Shown: positions 35,202-45,493 of the stretch, one piece after another | Numbering within the stretch: position 1 is the stretch's first letter | Layout: each line of letters starts with the position of its first letter | Assembly (NCBI GenBank): GCA_963774195.1 | Contig: CAVZDY010000006.1 | Coordinates: 62,001 to 126,000 of the forward strand | Direction of reading: 5' to 3' | DNA from: Roseiarcus sp963774195 | Lineage (GTDB): Bacteria; Pseudomonadota; Alphaproteobacteria; Rhizobiales; Beijerinckiaceae | Length of the DNA: 64,000 nucleotides | Program-made: the position numbers and the translations under genes | The notes under the pieces: model-generated | What the model saw: the letters and a program-made list of their open reading frames with translations, nothing else | What the model was told of the DNA's origin: nothing | The model's database searches: none

Positions 35202-38200
35202 TTACATTGCCGATGCGGCGTCTGGTCGCGCTGGCAACGTAAATTGAAAAACGGCGCCGCGAGGCGCGTTGGCGGACGCCCACAAGCGCCCTCCATGGCG
35301 TTCGACGACCGTGCGACAGATTGAGAGCCCCAACCCCAGTCCGCTCGCTTTGGTGGTTTGGAAGGCCTGGAACAAACTGTCCCGAACCTTCGGCGCCAAG
35401 CCGGGTCCGGAATCCTGAACGGAAACGACGAGCTCGCCCGCTGCGGTCTTGGCGGTAACGATCCGCAGCTCGCGGGGGCCCTCGCCGAGCTCCTCCATGG
35501 CCTCGATAGCGTTGGCGATCAAATTAAGGAGCACCTGCTGCAGTTCGACCCGATCGCCGTAGAAAGCCGGCGCGTCGTCGGCGAGCTCGGTTTTGACCGA
35601 GACGCCGCCCCTCAGGGCCTCGCTGCGCGTGAGCTCGATCACCTCGCGGATCGTCGCATTGGCGTCCACGCGGTCGGTTCGCGCCGGCGACTTTCTGATC
35701 AGATCGCGAACCCGGTGAACCACGGCGCTCGCCCGCGCCCCGTCCCTGACCACGCGCTCGAGGGCGAGCCGCACATTCTCCAATTCCGGCTCCGGGCGAC
35801 CCAGCCAGCGTAACGCCGCTTGCGCGTTGGCGACGGTGGCGGTGATCGGCTGGCTCACTTCGTGGGCGATGGACACAGCGAGCTGCCCCAGAGTTGCGAC
35901 GCGATTGGCGTGCCCGACCTGCATATGCATCTCGCGCAGCGCTGCGGCGGCGCGATTGCGCTCGGTCAGATCGAGCACGAAGGCGACCCCCTCCTGGCCG
36001 CCTTCTTCCAGGGTCGCCCCGCCGACGAGCACCGGCGCGCGACTGCCGTCTTTGCGGAAATATTCCTTCTCGTAGGGCTGGACCACTCCGGTTCGCCGAA
36101 GCTCAGGAATCCATTCCCGTTCGTGACGAGCGAGCCATTCCGGCGGCGTCAGAGCCCTCCAAGACAGCGGGGCGGCCGCAAGATCCGCCCGGTCGTATCC
36201 AAGGATGCGCAGAAACGCGTCGTTGGCTTCGAGGATGCTGCCTTCGAAGTTCCAGGTGAAGATCCCGATGATGTTGGCGTCGACCAGCCGGTGGATTCTT
36301 GCCTCGCGCTCCGCGAGGTCGGTATGGAGACGTGCGTTCTCCAACGCGATCGCCGCCTGAGAGGCGAGCAGCTTCAGCGTCGCGAGGCGATCCGGCGCGA
36401 AAACATATGGCGAGAGGTTGTTCTCGAGGTACAGCGCCCCGACCAGCTTACCCCGAACAGTCAAGGGCAGGCAGAGAATGGAGCGCGCATTGCTCCGACG
36501 AAGATACGGGTCGGCCGAAAACGGATTCCGGACCGCGGCGTCGTCGAGCACCACGGCCTCCTGTGTGTGGGCGACAAATTGGAGGATCAACTCCGGCAGC
36601 GCCGCGGTCGTCGCCGCCTCGTCCCGGCGATGCACGCCGACCGTCTCCCCGGCGATCGCCCCTTCGGCCGCAATGCGCCGGTCCAACCCTCGCAGCAGAA
36701 CGAGCAGACCGCGCTCCGCACCCGCCTGCTCGATGGACATGCGCATCAGCGTCTCGACGAGTTTTTCCAGGTCTGTCTCGCCGGAGACGGCGTGCGAAAC
36801 TTTGAGGACCGTTTCGAGATCGAGTGATGCGACGGCCGCTCCGATTGTGCTCGTCGGCTCGGGCGGGCGTTGTTTCGCGAGTTGCGGATACAATTTGTCG
36901 AGTTGCCGGACCTTTCCTGTCGCGTCCCAGCTGAGGTAGCTCTGCCGCGCATTTCGCAGATACGCTTCGGCGCTCGTTCGAATGCCGAGCGCGGTGAAAA
37001 AGCGCGCGGCGCGTTCGTTGGCCAAAGCCTCGTTCTGAATAAACCCATGGTTGCGAGCCAGCGCGATGGCCTCCTCATAGAGGCGCATGGCGTCCTTATC
37101 CCGACCTCGGAGGCGCGCAAGCTCCGCGCCAACCAACGCCGCGCGATTTGCGAAGGTCGCGGGGCAGTTCTCGGCCCATGTGGCGAGCTGCTTGTGATGA
37201 GCCGCAAGCGCGTGGAAATGGCTCCGCCGCTCCTCCTTGGCGCTCGAATCGCAAAGCGCGGCGCGCGCGAGAGCGCCATAGAAATGATATTCCGCCAACT
37301 CGAATTGCGTCGGAGCCGTCCAAAGGAGCGCCTCGGCTTTCGCGACAGCGAGAAAAGCGGACGCGTCGTCGCCGGCGTAGACGCTCGCTTGCAACTTTCG
37401 AATCCAATACCAGCAGGCGCCGATCGCCAACTGAGGATTGTCCTCCTGCCGGCTCCGGAATTGGCCTTCATTGAACTCGACGTCATCGAAGGACGCGAAA
37501 TCGGAAGTCAACCCGCGCAGCATGCGGATGAGCTGGAGCTGACCGGCGATGCAGTCGCCGGCGAGACCGAACCGCATGCGCCGCGCAAAGTCCAGACCTT
37601 GCTCGGCCTCACGCTGGACGTCGTCGAGGACGTCGCCGCTCGCGACGCGATTTGTGATCAGGTCGATGCAGCTATAGGCCGCATAGGATAGATCGCCGGC
37701 GTTGATCGCGGCCTCGAAGGCGCGTCGTAAGAAGCCGCGCGACACATCGAGAGGCTCGCTCCAATGGGCGACGTGGACCGCGAAGACGAGGTAGACGCGA
37801 GCCTTGAAGCGATCCAGCCCATGCTTGTCGACCAGCTCCAGAGCAAGTCTCCCAAAGCGAAGCCCAGCCCCATATTCGCCGAGATACGTTCCAAGGACCC
37901 CGCCGAGCCATGCATAAGCCAGGCAGGATCCGTCGGAGTTGCCATGGTCGAGGCTGAGCGTCGACATCCGGCTCACGACGAGGCGGAAAAGATTCAAATC
38001 CGTGAACAGCGCGGGAGACGTGAGCACCGTCAGCACGTCCATGATCGCGCGATGGTCAGGATCCTTCATTCCAGGGAGAGCGCTCAAGCCTTCGATCGAG
38101 CTGGAGCCGAGACGCCGCCACAATCGGGCGTAGTCGCGACGGACGCCGTCGGCGGTCGCTTCGATCGACCATTGACCGTCGGCTTGGCGTAGAAAGTCCA

Positions 38201-40739
38201 ATCCGACCGCGACCGCGCGGTCGCTGTGGTCCATGGTCGTGTAGAGATTGATGCGAAGGCAAGCGACAGCCGCGGAATTGACGGTCGTTCGGGCGCGCTT
38301 CGAGAGCTCGGCAAGGCGCTCGTCCGCCGCCGCCAAATCTCCGATCAGATAATCACACTCGGCCCGGTTGAGCTCGAGTTCGAAGGCGAGCCTGGGAGAG
38401 ACTTCCCATTGCGCCTCGCCAAGGAGCGCTTGTCCCGCGGTGAGATATTGCATCGCCGCGTCATAGGCGGTCGCCGCCTTCGCGCGCTTTCCCGCCATCA
38501 AATTGAACTCGGCGACGCGTTCGCGCTCTTCCGGCGCCGCGATCAAAGCAGCGCCGCGATCGAGCTGATTGACGATCTCGAAGATGACGTCTTCGCGCAA
38601 TTCCGGCGACGTCTGCGCGACCAGCACCCGTCCGATCAAGAGATGCGTCGCCGCCCGCTGACTTTCCGGTATGAGGGAGTACGCCGCTTCCTGCACCCGA
38701 TCGTGGACGAACCGGTATGCGTGCGGCAAGCGCTCGACCAACTCGAAGCGGACCGCCTCCCAAAGCGCGGCATGGATGTCCTCCTCCGAGCTTCCCGGCA
38801 CGATCGCCAACATCGTGGCGTCGGCGACATTGCCGAGACAAGCCATCCGCTGCAGCGCCTGTTGCGTTTTGTCGGGCAGCCGAGCGAGCTTCGCCACCAG
38901 GATGTCCACCACGTTGTCGGCGTATCCCTTGGCGTGGATTCGTTCGAGGTCCCACGACCAATTGAGCCTCGCATGATCGAAGGTCAGCATCCCCTCGTCG
39001 GCGAGGGCATGGAGGAATTGAAGGACGAAGAACGGATTGCCGGCCGTTTTCGCATGCGTGAGATGCGCCAGGACGGCTATGTGACTGGGCTCGAGGCGAA
39101 GAGCGTCGGCGATCAGACGCCCGAGTTGGTCATGGTCGAGGTTGGATAGCCTGATGTCGCTGATCTTCGCCCCCAAGGCGTGAAGCGCTTCAAGCTTGCC
39201 CATCAGCGGATGAGCGGCGTCCACTTCATTGTCGCGATAGGCCGCGATCAACAGCAGGTGACGCACGCCCGGCTGCGCAACGAGATGCTCGATCAAGTCG
39301 AGCGTCGCCGCGTCCAGCCATTGCAGATCATCGAGGAACAACACGAGCGGATGATCCGGCTGCGCGAACACACTGAGGAGGCGCTGAAGCGCGAGTTGGA
39401 AGCGAGCCTGGTGGTCCTGCGGGAGGAATTCCGGGACCGGCGGCTGCGCGCCGACGATGAGCTCCAGTTCCGGGACGAGATTGACCATCAGTTGGCCGTT
39501 CGGTCCGAAAGCCTCCAGCAGCGCGGTTCGCCATCGCGATATTTCAGCGTCGGCGCCGCCGAGGACCTGCCGGACGAGGCTTTGCAAGGCCTGCGCGAGC
39601 GTCGCGTAAGGAATGTTTCGCTTGTATTGTTCGACCTTGCCCGAGGCGAACAGGCCGCGCTGGGGGACGAGCGCGCGGTGCAGCTCATTGACGACCGAGG
39701 ACTTGCCGATGCCGGAATAGCCGGAGACCAGCACCAGTTCCGGCGTTCCGCTCGCCACTACGCGATCGAAGGCGGCGAGCAGCGTCGCGACCTCGCGCTC
39801 GCGCCCGTAGAGGCGTTCGGGAATGACGAGGCGGTCGGACGTGTCGCGCTCGGCGAGCGCGAACCGCTCGAGGCGCCCGCTGCGCTCCCATTGGTCGAGA
39901 CAGCGCTTGAGATCGCATTCGACGCCGGCGGCCGTCTGGTAGCGCTCCTCGGGCGTCTTGGCGAGCAGCTTCATGACGATGTCGGAGATCGGCGCCGGAA
40001 CGCTCGGCAGGCGCTCGGCGGGCGGTGTCGGCCGCCGGGCGATATGGCAGTGGACCCACTCCATCGGATCCTCGGCCTGGAACGGCAGCCGGCCGGTGAG
40101 CGCCTGATAGAAGGTGACGCCGAGCGCGTAGAGGTCACTGCGGGAATCGATCGAGCGGTTGATGCGGCCGGTCTGCTCGGGCGCCATATACGCCAGCGTG
40201 CCGGCGATCACGTCGGGCGGATCGGGCCCCTGGCGCTGGCGCGGCAGGCGGGAGGCGACGCCGAAGCCGGTGAGCCGCACGCCGCCGTCGGCGCAGTCGA
40301 CGAGAATGTTGGCCGGCTTGACGTCTTTGTGGACGAGGCCGGCCCGGTGGGCGGCGCCGAGCGCCGCGGCGACGGCGACGCCGAGGCGCAGGAAGCTTGC
40401 CGTCTCCATCGGCGCGCCGATGGCGCTCGCGAGCGGCACGCCGCCCGGATCCTCCAGCACGAGCAGCGACTGCCCGCCCTCTCGCCGAAGCTCGAGCGGC
40501 CGCGCGGCCCAGGCTGGGTCGAGATCGTCCTTCAGCTTCAATTCGTTGAGGCGAGACGAGCCGCCCGGCGTCGACCGGTCGCCGGACACGACGACCAGAA
40601 CCGGGCCCCGATCACGCTCGAACCCTCGACAGAGCAGGCGGTCGCCGTCCTCCCACAGAAGCTCCAGATCCCGAAGACCTGTGATGCCGAGTTGAAGATG
40701 AGGGCCCACGATGCCGCCCCCGCACGCCGCTTGATCCAC
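35202..40739 (-). CDS. Giant hybrid signalling protein: kinase-like, STAND ATPase, GAF, PAS, histidine kinase
   Basis: A 1845-residue soluble sensor. Residues 1-280 are a protein-kinase fold with catalytic loop HKDVKPANIL and MAPEQTGRINRSIDSRSDLYALG, but the DFG motif reads TGFGVA and the beta-3 Lys is not seen, so it may be a pseudokinase. An AAA/STAND region follows: Walker A SGYSGIGKSS (about 336), Walker B LVLFLDDLQWLD (about 465), then about 800 residues of helical repeats. GAF (about 1315-1470), PAS (about 1480-1595), HisKA with phospho-acceptor His in SIAHEVSQPI (about 1625) and HATPase with NLIANAIEAM, DSGPGL and GLGLGLSI complete it. The start is GTG at 40739. No response regulator is adjacent. 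Confidence 0.9.
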   Translation of the reverse strand: MDQAACGGGIVGPHLQLGITGLRDLELLWEDGDRLLCRGFERDRGPVLVVVSGDRSTPGGSSRLNELKLKDDLDPAWAARPLELRREGGQSLLVLEDPGGVPLASAIGAPMETASFLRLGVAVAAALGAAHRAGLVHKDVKPANILVDCADGGVRLTGFGVASRLPRQRQGPDPPDVIAGTLAYMAPEQTGRINRSIDSRSDLYALGVTFYQALTGRLPFQAEDPMEWVHCHIARRPTPPAERLPSVPAPISDIVMKLLAKTPEERYQTAAGVECDLKRCLDQWERSGRLERFALAERDTSDRLVIPERLYGREREVATLLAAFDRVVASGTPELVLVSGYSGIGKSSVVNELHRALVPQRGLFASGKVEQYKRNIPYATLAQALQSLVRQVLGGADAEISRWRTALLEAFGPNGQLMVNLVPELELIVGAQPPVPEFLPQDHQARFQLALQRLLSVFAQPDHPLVLFLDDLQWLDAATLDLIEHLVAQPGVRHLLLIAAYRDNEVDAAHPLMGKLEALHALGAKISDIRLSNLDHDQLGRLIADALRLEPSHIAVLAHLTHAKTAGNPFFVLQFLHALADEGMLTFDHARLNWSWDLERIHAKGYADNVVDILVAKLARLPDKTQQALQRMACLGNVADATMLAIVPGSSEEDIHAALWEAVRFELVERLPHAYRFVHDRVQEAAYSLIPESQRAATHLLIGRVLVAQTSPELREDVIFEIVNQLDRGAALIAAPEERERVAEFNLMAGKRAKAATAYDAAMQYLTAGQALLGEAQWEVSPRLAFELELNRAECDYLIGDLAAADERLAELSKRARTTVNSAAVACLRINLYTTMDHSDRAVAVGLDFLRQADGQWSIEATADGVRRDYARLWRRLGSSSIEGLSALPGMKDPDHRAIMDVLTVLTSPALFTDLNLFRLVVSRMSTLSLDHGNSDGSCLAYAWLGGVLGTYLGEYGAGLRFGRLALELVDKHGLDRFKARVYLVFAVHVAHWSEPLDVSRGFLRRAFEAAINAGDLSYAAYSCIDLITNRVASGDVLDDVQREAEQGLDFARRMRFGLAGDCIAGQLQLIRMLRGLTSDFASFDDVEFNEGQFRSRQEDNPQLAIGACWYWIRKLQASVYAGDDASAFLAVAKAEALLWTAPTQFELAEYHFYGALARAALCDSSAKEERRSHFHALAAHHKQLATWAENCPATFANRAALVGAELARLRGRDKDAMRLYEEAIALARNHGFIQNEALANERAARFFTALGIRTSAEAYLRNARQSYLSWDATGKVRQLDKLYPQLAKQRPPEPTSTIGAAVASLDLETVLKVSHAVSGETDLEKLVETLMRMSIEQAGAERGLLVLLRGLDRRIAAEGAIAGETVGVHRRDEAATTAALPELILQFVAHTQEAVVLDDAAVRNPFSADPYLRRSNARSILCLPLTVRGKLVGALYLENNLSPYVFAPDRLATLKLLASQAAIALENARLHTDLAEREARIHRLVDANIIGIFTWNFEGSILEANDAFLRILGYDRADLAAAPLSWRALTPPEWLARHEREWIPELRRTGVVQPYEKEYFRKDGSRAPVLVGGATLEEGGQEGVAFVLDLTERNRAAAALREMHMQVGHANRVATLGQLAVSIAHEVSQPITATVANAQAALRWLGRPEPELENVRLALERVVRDGARASAVVHRVRDLIRKSPARTDRVDANATIREVIELTRSEALRGGVSVKTELADDAPAFYGDRVELQQVLLNLIANAIEAMEELGEGPRELRIVTAKTAAGELVVSVQDSGPGLAPKVRDSLFQAFQTTKASGLGLGLSICRTVVERHGGRLWASANAPRGAVFQFTLPARPDAASAM

Positions 40740-41094
40740 TGACCGCCCTAGTTACGACCGGAAGGCCGCAGCCGCGGAATGGCCCTGTCTCGAACTAAAC
40801 TTTAATTCGCCGCGGGCGGACTCGCTGATCGGCGCATTGTTAATGGCGACGCGAACGCCGCCTCTCCCCATCTCGTACCATCACGGCTCGAGGCTGCCTC
40901 GCGAGCATGGAGGAATCTTCATCTCCGCAAAGGCCCAAGTCAAGCCCCGGCTCCTGGCGTCCACCCCCAGAGGAACGACTGAGCCGGTCGAACACTTCAG
41001 GCAGATTTCGAGCAAAATCTTGCCTAATGTTAGGCCATGTTAAGAAAACTCGGGCCAAGATGCGCCGGTTGGTTGCCCACGCGCGAGAGCCGGC
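40740..41094. other. Divergent intergenic region between two signalling genes
   Basis: About 355 bases separating the hybrid kinase (minus) from the GGDEF-EAL gene (plus). It should carry both promoters. I see no convincing boxes, operators or gene; both flanking genes use non-ATG starts. Confidence 0.4.
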
Positions 41095-43869
41095 TTGAAC
41101 GCGTTTCTATATTTCCCCCGCAAGCTCTCCCGTCTCGCCCGCCGGCAAGCGCTGCTTTTCGTTGCCGCGATGGTCCTGATCGGCTCGGTATTCGCTGGCG
41201 GGGCTTGGCTGGCGCAGTTCCTCTACCACCAGCAGATCGACCAAAGCGCTCGCAACGCGAAGACCGTTTCCTACGTTCTCGCCCAGGAAATCGATCAGTC
41301 GCTCCGGTCGATCTCCTATTCGATTTCGCAGGTGGTCGACCGCGTGCAAAGCGCGCGCCCGACGAAGCCGGACGACGTGAATTCCTTATCCCTCGATAAA
41401 GAGGTCCGCGCATTGGCGACGGAGCAAATGGTGCGGGGGCGGCGGATCGGCGGAATCGCCATTATCGGGGCCGACGGGGGCGCGAGCGTCGATCCGCGGA
41501 TCTCTCAGTCCCTCCTAGGGCGCCTGCGCTCCGCCACCGACAACGACGTCTATGTGTCGGGCCCCTTGGAAAGCCTGACGAGCTCGAAAGGAATGGGGCT
41601 GTCCAAGCGCATCTCCTCGCCGACGGGCGCCTTTCTCGGCATGGTGACCGCCACCTTAAACCAGGGGCCAATCGACGATCTCATCGAGCGCTTCATGCTG
41701 GGCGACCATGGATCCATTGGTCTGTACCGTACCGACGGGACCATGCTGATGCGTTTGCCTGCCGTGGATCTCATGCTGGGCAAGGACATCACCAACAGCA
41801 AGACCTATACGCAATTCATTTCCCGCGGCCGCGAGGGCGTCACGCAAGAAACGAGCGTCATCGACGGCCTGGCTCGCATCTTCTCCGTCTCCGAGCTGCC
41901 CGACTTTCCGCTCGCGGTCGTCGTTACCGCGGCGAAGGGCGACGCGCTGGCCGACTGGCTCACGCAAGCCGAGTGGATCGCGCTGGGAGTTCTCGTGCTC
42001 GCGATCGCGATCGTCGTCGGCACGGTCCGGCTGGCTGTCGGCGTCGACCAGCTCTCGGAATCCAGGGAAAACGCGGCGGTTCAGCAACAGCTCGCGATTC
42101 AGTACAAGCAGTTCAACAACGCGATGGACAACATCGTGCAGGGCGTCGCTTTGTTCGACGCGCAGATGAAACTGATCACCTGCAACCGGCGCTACGCGGA
42201 AATCTATGCTCTGCCCCCCGAGATGACGCGCCCCGGGGCCGCAAATGCGGAGGCGCTGTTCCACGGCCGTACGGAGGGTCGCGGCGAGCATGGCTCGTCC
42301 GAAACTCGCACGGAGGCCGATGGCGGCATTGTCAGCGTCACCGAGTTGTCGGATGGACGCATTATCTTGCAGCGCAAGAAGAAGCTCGCCGACCGTGGAT
42401 GGGTGTCTACGCACGAAGACATCACCGCTCGCCGCCGCGCGGAGGAAAAAGTTCGGGAAATGGCGACGAAGGACCCGTTGACCGGTCTTTCCAATCGCTT
42501 TGAATTCCGACAACGCCTGGATCAGTGCATCGCCGACGTTCGCCGGAAGATCGGCAAGTTCGCCGTCTTCTATCTCGACCTCGACCAATTCAAGGCCGTG
42601 AACGATAGCCTCGGGCACCCGTTCGGCGACAAACTGCTGCAGGAGGTCGCTGCTCGAATTGTCGCCGAAGTCCGCATCGGCGACACGATCGCTCGGCTGG
42701 GCGGCGACGAGTTCGCGATCATTCAGCGCATCGAGAATACGCTGAACGATCCGATCAAGCTCGCGCGACGTTTGATCGGCGCCGTCAGCGAGCCTTATAC
42801 CATCGATGGGAACACCATCGTCATCGGCGCGAGTGTAGGCATATCCGTGACGCCGAACGACAGCCTCGTCGCAGACGAACTGATAAGAGGCGCGGACATG
42901 GCGCTCTATCAGTCCAAAGCGCACGGCCGCGGCAACTACAACTTCTTCAAGCCGTCGATGGACGAGCAGGTTCGCGCGCGCCGTCAGATGGAAGACGATC
43001 TGCGAACTGCGATAGCGGAAAATCAGTTCCACCTGCACTTCCAGCCCGTCATCGGCGCCGCGGACCGCAGGGTGAAGTCGTTCGAGGCGTTGCTGCGCTG
43101 GCAGCATCCGGTCAACGGCAACGTTCCTCCTGGCGAATTCATCGGGCTGGCGGAGGAGGTCGGCCTGATCGTCCCCATCGGGGAATGGGTGATCCGCGAG
43201 GCGTGTAAGGAGGCCGCCAAGTGGCCGCGCGACATCAAGGTCGCGGTCAACGTCTCCGCAATGCAGTTCAAATCGTCCGGCTTGATCCAAGCGATCTGCG
43301 CCGCCCTCAAACAATCGGGGATCGACGGGTCGCGGCTGATCGTCGAAGTGACCGAGAGCGTGATGATCGGGGATACGAGCCAGGCGATCGGGATCCTTCA
43401 CTCCATCCGCGATCTGCACATCATGATCGCGATGGACGACTTTGGAACCGGCTATTCGAGCTTGAGCTATCTCCACCGCTTCCCGTTCGACAAGATCAAG
43501 ATCGACCGCTCGTTCGTGAGCGAACTCGGGGAGCGAAAGGATAGCCTCGCGATCGTGCGCGCGATCACCAGCCTCGCCAAAGCGCTCGGCATGGCGACAG
43601 TCGGAGAGGGCGTCGAGACCGAGGAGCAATTGTCCGGCCTCGAGGCGGAGGGCTGCGACGAGATCCAGGGCTATTTGATCAGCCGCCCGATGCCGCCGAC
43701 TGAGATTTTGGGATTTCTGGCCGCGAGCCGAGACGCGACGACGGCCTCCATCGCAGAACTTCCGCAGATACCCAAAAAGGACCTACTACGTGCGCCCACA
43801 ACCGTGGCTGGGCCGCCGCGGCTGCGGTCAGTATCAAACAAGTCGTCGCGGCCCGCCCAGCGCGGCTAA
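41095..43869 (+). CDS. Membrane GGDEF-EAL protein (cyclic di-GMP cyclase/phosphodiesterase)
   Basis: A 924-residue inner-membrane signalling enzyme. Two helices (residues about 18-44 and 300-320) bracket a periplasmic Cache-like sensor; a PAS domain follows (NAMDNIVQGVALFDAQMKL, about 345-460). The GGDEF domain has an intact RLGGDEF (about 536) with a RxxD inhibitory site (RIGD) just before it. The EAL domain has FEALLRW (about 662), IAMDDFGTGYSSLSYL and EGVETEEQL, so both activities look possible. The start is TTG at 41095, three codons before AFLYFPRKLSR; no ATG lies near. It is divergent from the hybrid kinase gene. Confidence 0.9.
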   Translation: MNAFLYFPRKLSRLARRQALLFVAAMVLIGSVFAGGAWLAQFLYHQQIDQSARNAKTVSYVLAQEIDQSLRSISYSISQVVDRVQSARPTKPDDVNSLSLDKEVRALATEQMVRGRRIGGIAIIGADGGASVDPRISQSLLGRLRSATDNDVYVSGPLESLTSSKGMGLSKRISSPTGAFLGMVTATLNQGPIDDLIERFMLGDHGSIGLYRTDGTMLMRLPAVDLMLGKDITNSKTYTQFISRGREGVTQETSVIDGLARIFSVSELPDFPLAVVVTAAKGDALADWLTQAEWIALGVLVLAIAIVVGTVRLAVGVDQLSESRENAAVQQQLAIQYKQFNNAMDNIVQGVALFDAQMKLITCNRRYAEIYALPPEMTRPGAANAEALFHGRTEGRGEHGSSETRTEADGGIVSVTELSDGRIILQRKKKLADRGWVSTHEDITARRRAEEKVREMATKDPLTGLSNRFEFRQRLDQCIADVRRKIGKFAVFYLDLDQFKAVNDSLGHPFGDKLLQEVAARIVAEVRIGDTIARLGGDEFAIIQRIENTLNDPIKLARRLIGAVSEPYTIDGNTIVIGASVGISVTPNDSLVADELIRGADMALYQSKAHGRGNYNFFKPSMDEQVRARRQMEDDLRTAIAENQFHLHFQPVIGAADRRVKSFEALLRWQHPVNGNVPPGEFIGLAEEVGLIVPIGEWVIREACKEAAKWPRDIKVAVNVSAMQFKSSGLIQAICAALKQSGIDGSRLIVEVTESVMIGDTSQAIGILHSIRDLHIMIAMDDFGTGYSSLSYLHRFPFDKIKIDRSFVSELGERKDSLAIVRAITSLAKALGMATVGEGVETEEQLSGLEAEGCDEIQGYLISRPMPPTEILGFLAASRDATTASIAELPQIPKKDLLRAPTTVAGPPRLRSVSNKSSRPAQRG

Positions 43870-43896
43870 AGCGCGCTGCGAAATGATGGAGCCCGC

Positions 43897-45381
43897 CTAC
43901 ACTTCTGCCGACAGCGGCGTCGCCACCTCTTCGAGCGGGCGGCGCTCAGCGTCGACGGCGAAGCGCGCGGCGACGAAGGCGGCGGCGAGCATCAGCAGCG
44001 CAGCAAGCACGTAGCCGGCGAAGACGCTCTCGCGCGATCCGCTGGCGATCAGCAGGCCGAACAGGTACGGCGACGCGGCGCCGCCGACGCCGGTGCCGAC
44101 GGCGTAGAAGATCGCGATCGTCAGGGCGCGGATCTCAATTGGAAAATTCTCGCTGACGGTGAGATAGGCGGCGCTGGCGGCGGGCGAGGCGACAAAGAAA
44201 ACCAGCATCCAGCCGAGCGTCTGGGTGAACGCCGTCAAAACGCTGAACTCGAACAGCACGCCGCACCCGATGAGCAGAATGCCGGAAAGCGCGTAGGTGA
44301 TCGTGAGCATGCGCCTTCGGCCGACCGTGTCGAATAGACGCCCGAGCGCGAGCGGCCCGAGAAAATTGCCGATGGCGAAAGGCAGGATGTACCAGCCGAC
44401 GCGATCCGCCGGCACAGCGTAGAACTTTGTCAGCACCAGAGCGTAGGTGAAGAAGATTGCGTTGTAGAAGAACGCCTGCGCCGCCATCAGAGTGAGGCCG
44501 AGGAAGGCGCGGCGGGGATAGACGCGAAAGATCGTCACGATCACCTCGCGGAGCGGCGTGTGAGTGCGCGATCGCAGCCGGACCGGCGGGGCCTCGACCG
44601 GCGCGATCTCAGCGCCCTCGCTCACGAAGCGATCCTCGATGCCGCCGACGACAGCTTCCGCCTCCTCGGCGCGCCCATGAATAGCGAGCCAGCGCGGACT
44701 TTCGGGGATCCACATGCGCATGAAGAACACCACGACGCCAAGCGCCGCGCCGACGAAAAAGGCGAAGCGCCAGCCGACGTCGGGCTCGAACAGCGAGGGA
44801 CTCAACAGCACGACGGCGACGAGAGCGCCGAGCGCCGCGCCAACCCAGAAGCTGCCGTTGACCAGGAGATCGACGAAGCCGCGAAACCGCGCCGGAACAA
44901 GTTCCTGAATGGTGGAATTGACCGCGGCGTATTCGCCGCCGATGCCGCAGCCGGTCAAAAAGCGGAAGAGGAAGAAGCTGCTCGCGTTCCAGGCGAGGCC
45001 GGAGAGCGCGGTCGCGACGAGATAGACGGCGATCGTGGTGAAAAACAGCGGCTTGCGGCCGAGCCGGTCGGTCAGCCAGCCGAAACCCAGGGCGCCGCAT
45101 ACGGCGCCAGAGACATAGGCGCTGCCGGCGAAGCCGACGTCGGCGTCGCCCAAGCGCAGCGTCGGGCTCGCCCGCAAGGCGCCCGACACCGAACCAGCCA
45201 TCGTCACCTCGAGGCCATCGAGAATCCAGGTGACGCCTAGCGCAACGATGACGAGAGAATGGAAGCGTCCCCAAGGCAGGCGCTCCAGGCGCGCGGGGAC
45301 CCGGGTTACAACGACGCCTTGCTCGACTGGACGAGCGCTCTTCCCAAGAACAGGAGTCGCGGCCGGCTTAAATACGCTCAT
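43897..45381 (-). CDS. MFS transporter (sugar/aromatic-acid porter type)
   Basis: A 494-residue transporter with about 12 helices. The family loop motif appears as GFGWLTDRLGRKPLF after helix 2, PESPRWLAIHGRAEEAE after helix 6 and GRLFDTVGRRRMLTI after helix 8, a pattern of the sugar-porter and aromatic-acid/H+ symporter branch. A central cytoplasmic loop (about 225-275) contains conserved charged residues. The start at 45381 (MSVFKPAATPV) is preferred over an upstream in-frame start because the extension is Arg-rich and without similarity. Substrate unknown. Confidence 0.88.
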   Translation of the reverse strand: MSVFKPAATPVLGKSARPVEQGVVVTRVPARLERLPWGRFHSLVIVALGVTWILDGLEVTMAGSVSGALRASPTLRLGDADVGFAGSAYVSGAVCGALGFGWLTDRLGRKPLFFTTIAVYLVATALSGLAWNASSFFLFRFLTGCGIGGEYAAVNSTIQELVPARFRGFVDLLVNGSFWVGAALGALVAVVLLSPSLFEPDVGWRFAFFVGAALGVVVFFMRMWIPESPRWLAIHGRAEEAEAVVGGIEDRFVSEGAEIAPVEAPPVRLRSRTHTPLREVIVTIFRVYPRRAFLGLTLMAAQAFFYNAIFFTYALVLTKFYAVPADRVGWYILPFAIGNFLGPLALGRLFDTVGRRRMLTITYALSGILLIGCGVLFEFSVLTAFTQTLGWMLVFFVASPAASAAYLTVSENFPIEIRALTIAIFYAVGTGVGGAASPYLFGLLIASGSRESVFAGYVLAALLMLAAAFVAARFAVDAERRPLEEVATPLSAEV

Positions 45382-45493
45382 GGTTCGCGCCCTCCCATGC
45401 GGACCGCTTCGGCGCGGCCGGGATCGAAAGTCGACCAGCTCTCGATGTAGGGCGTCGTTCGGCGCCGGCAAGCGCGGGATAGCCGCGAGGCGA

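Noticed and set aside
41656..43629. Open frame of 657 codons on the minus strand
   Set aside because: Antisense to the GGDEF-EAL gene, no domain.
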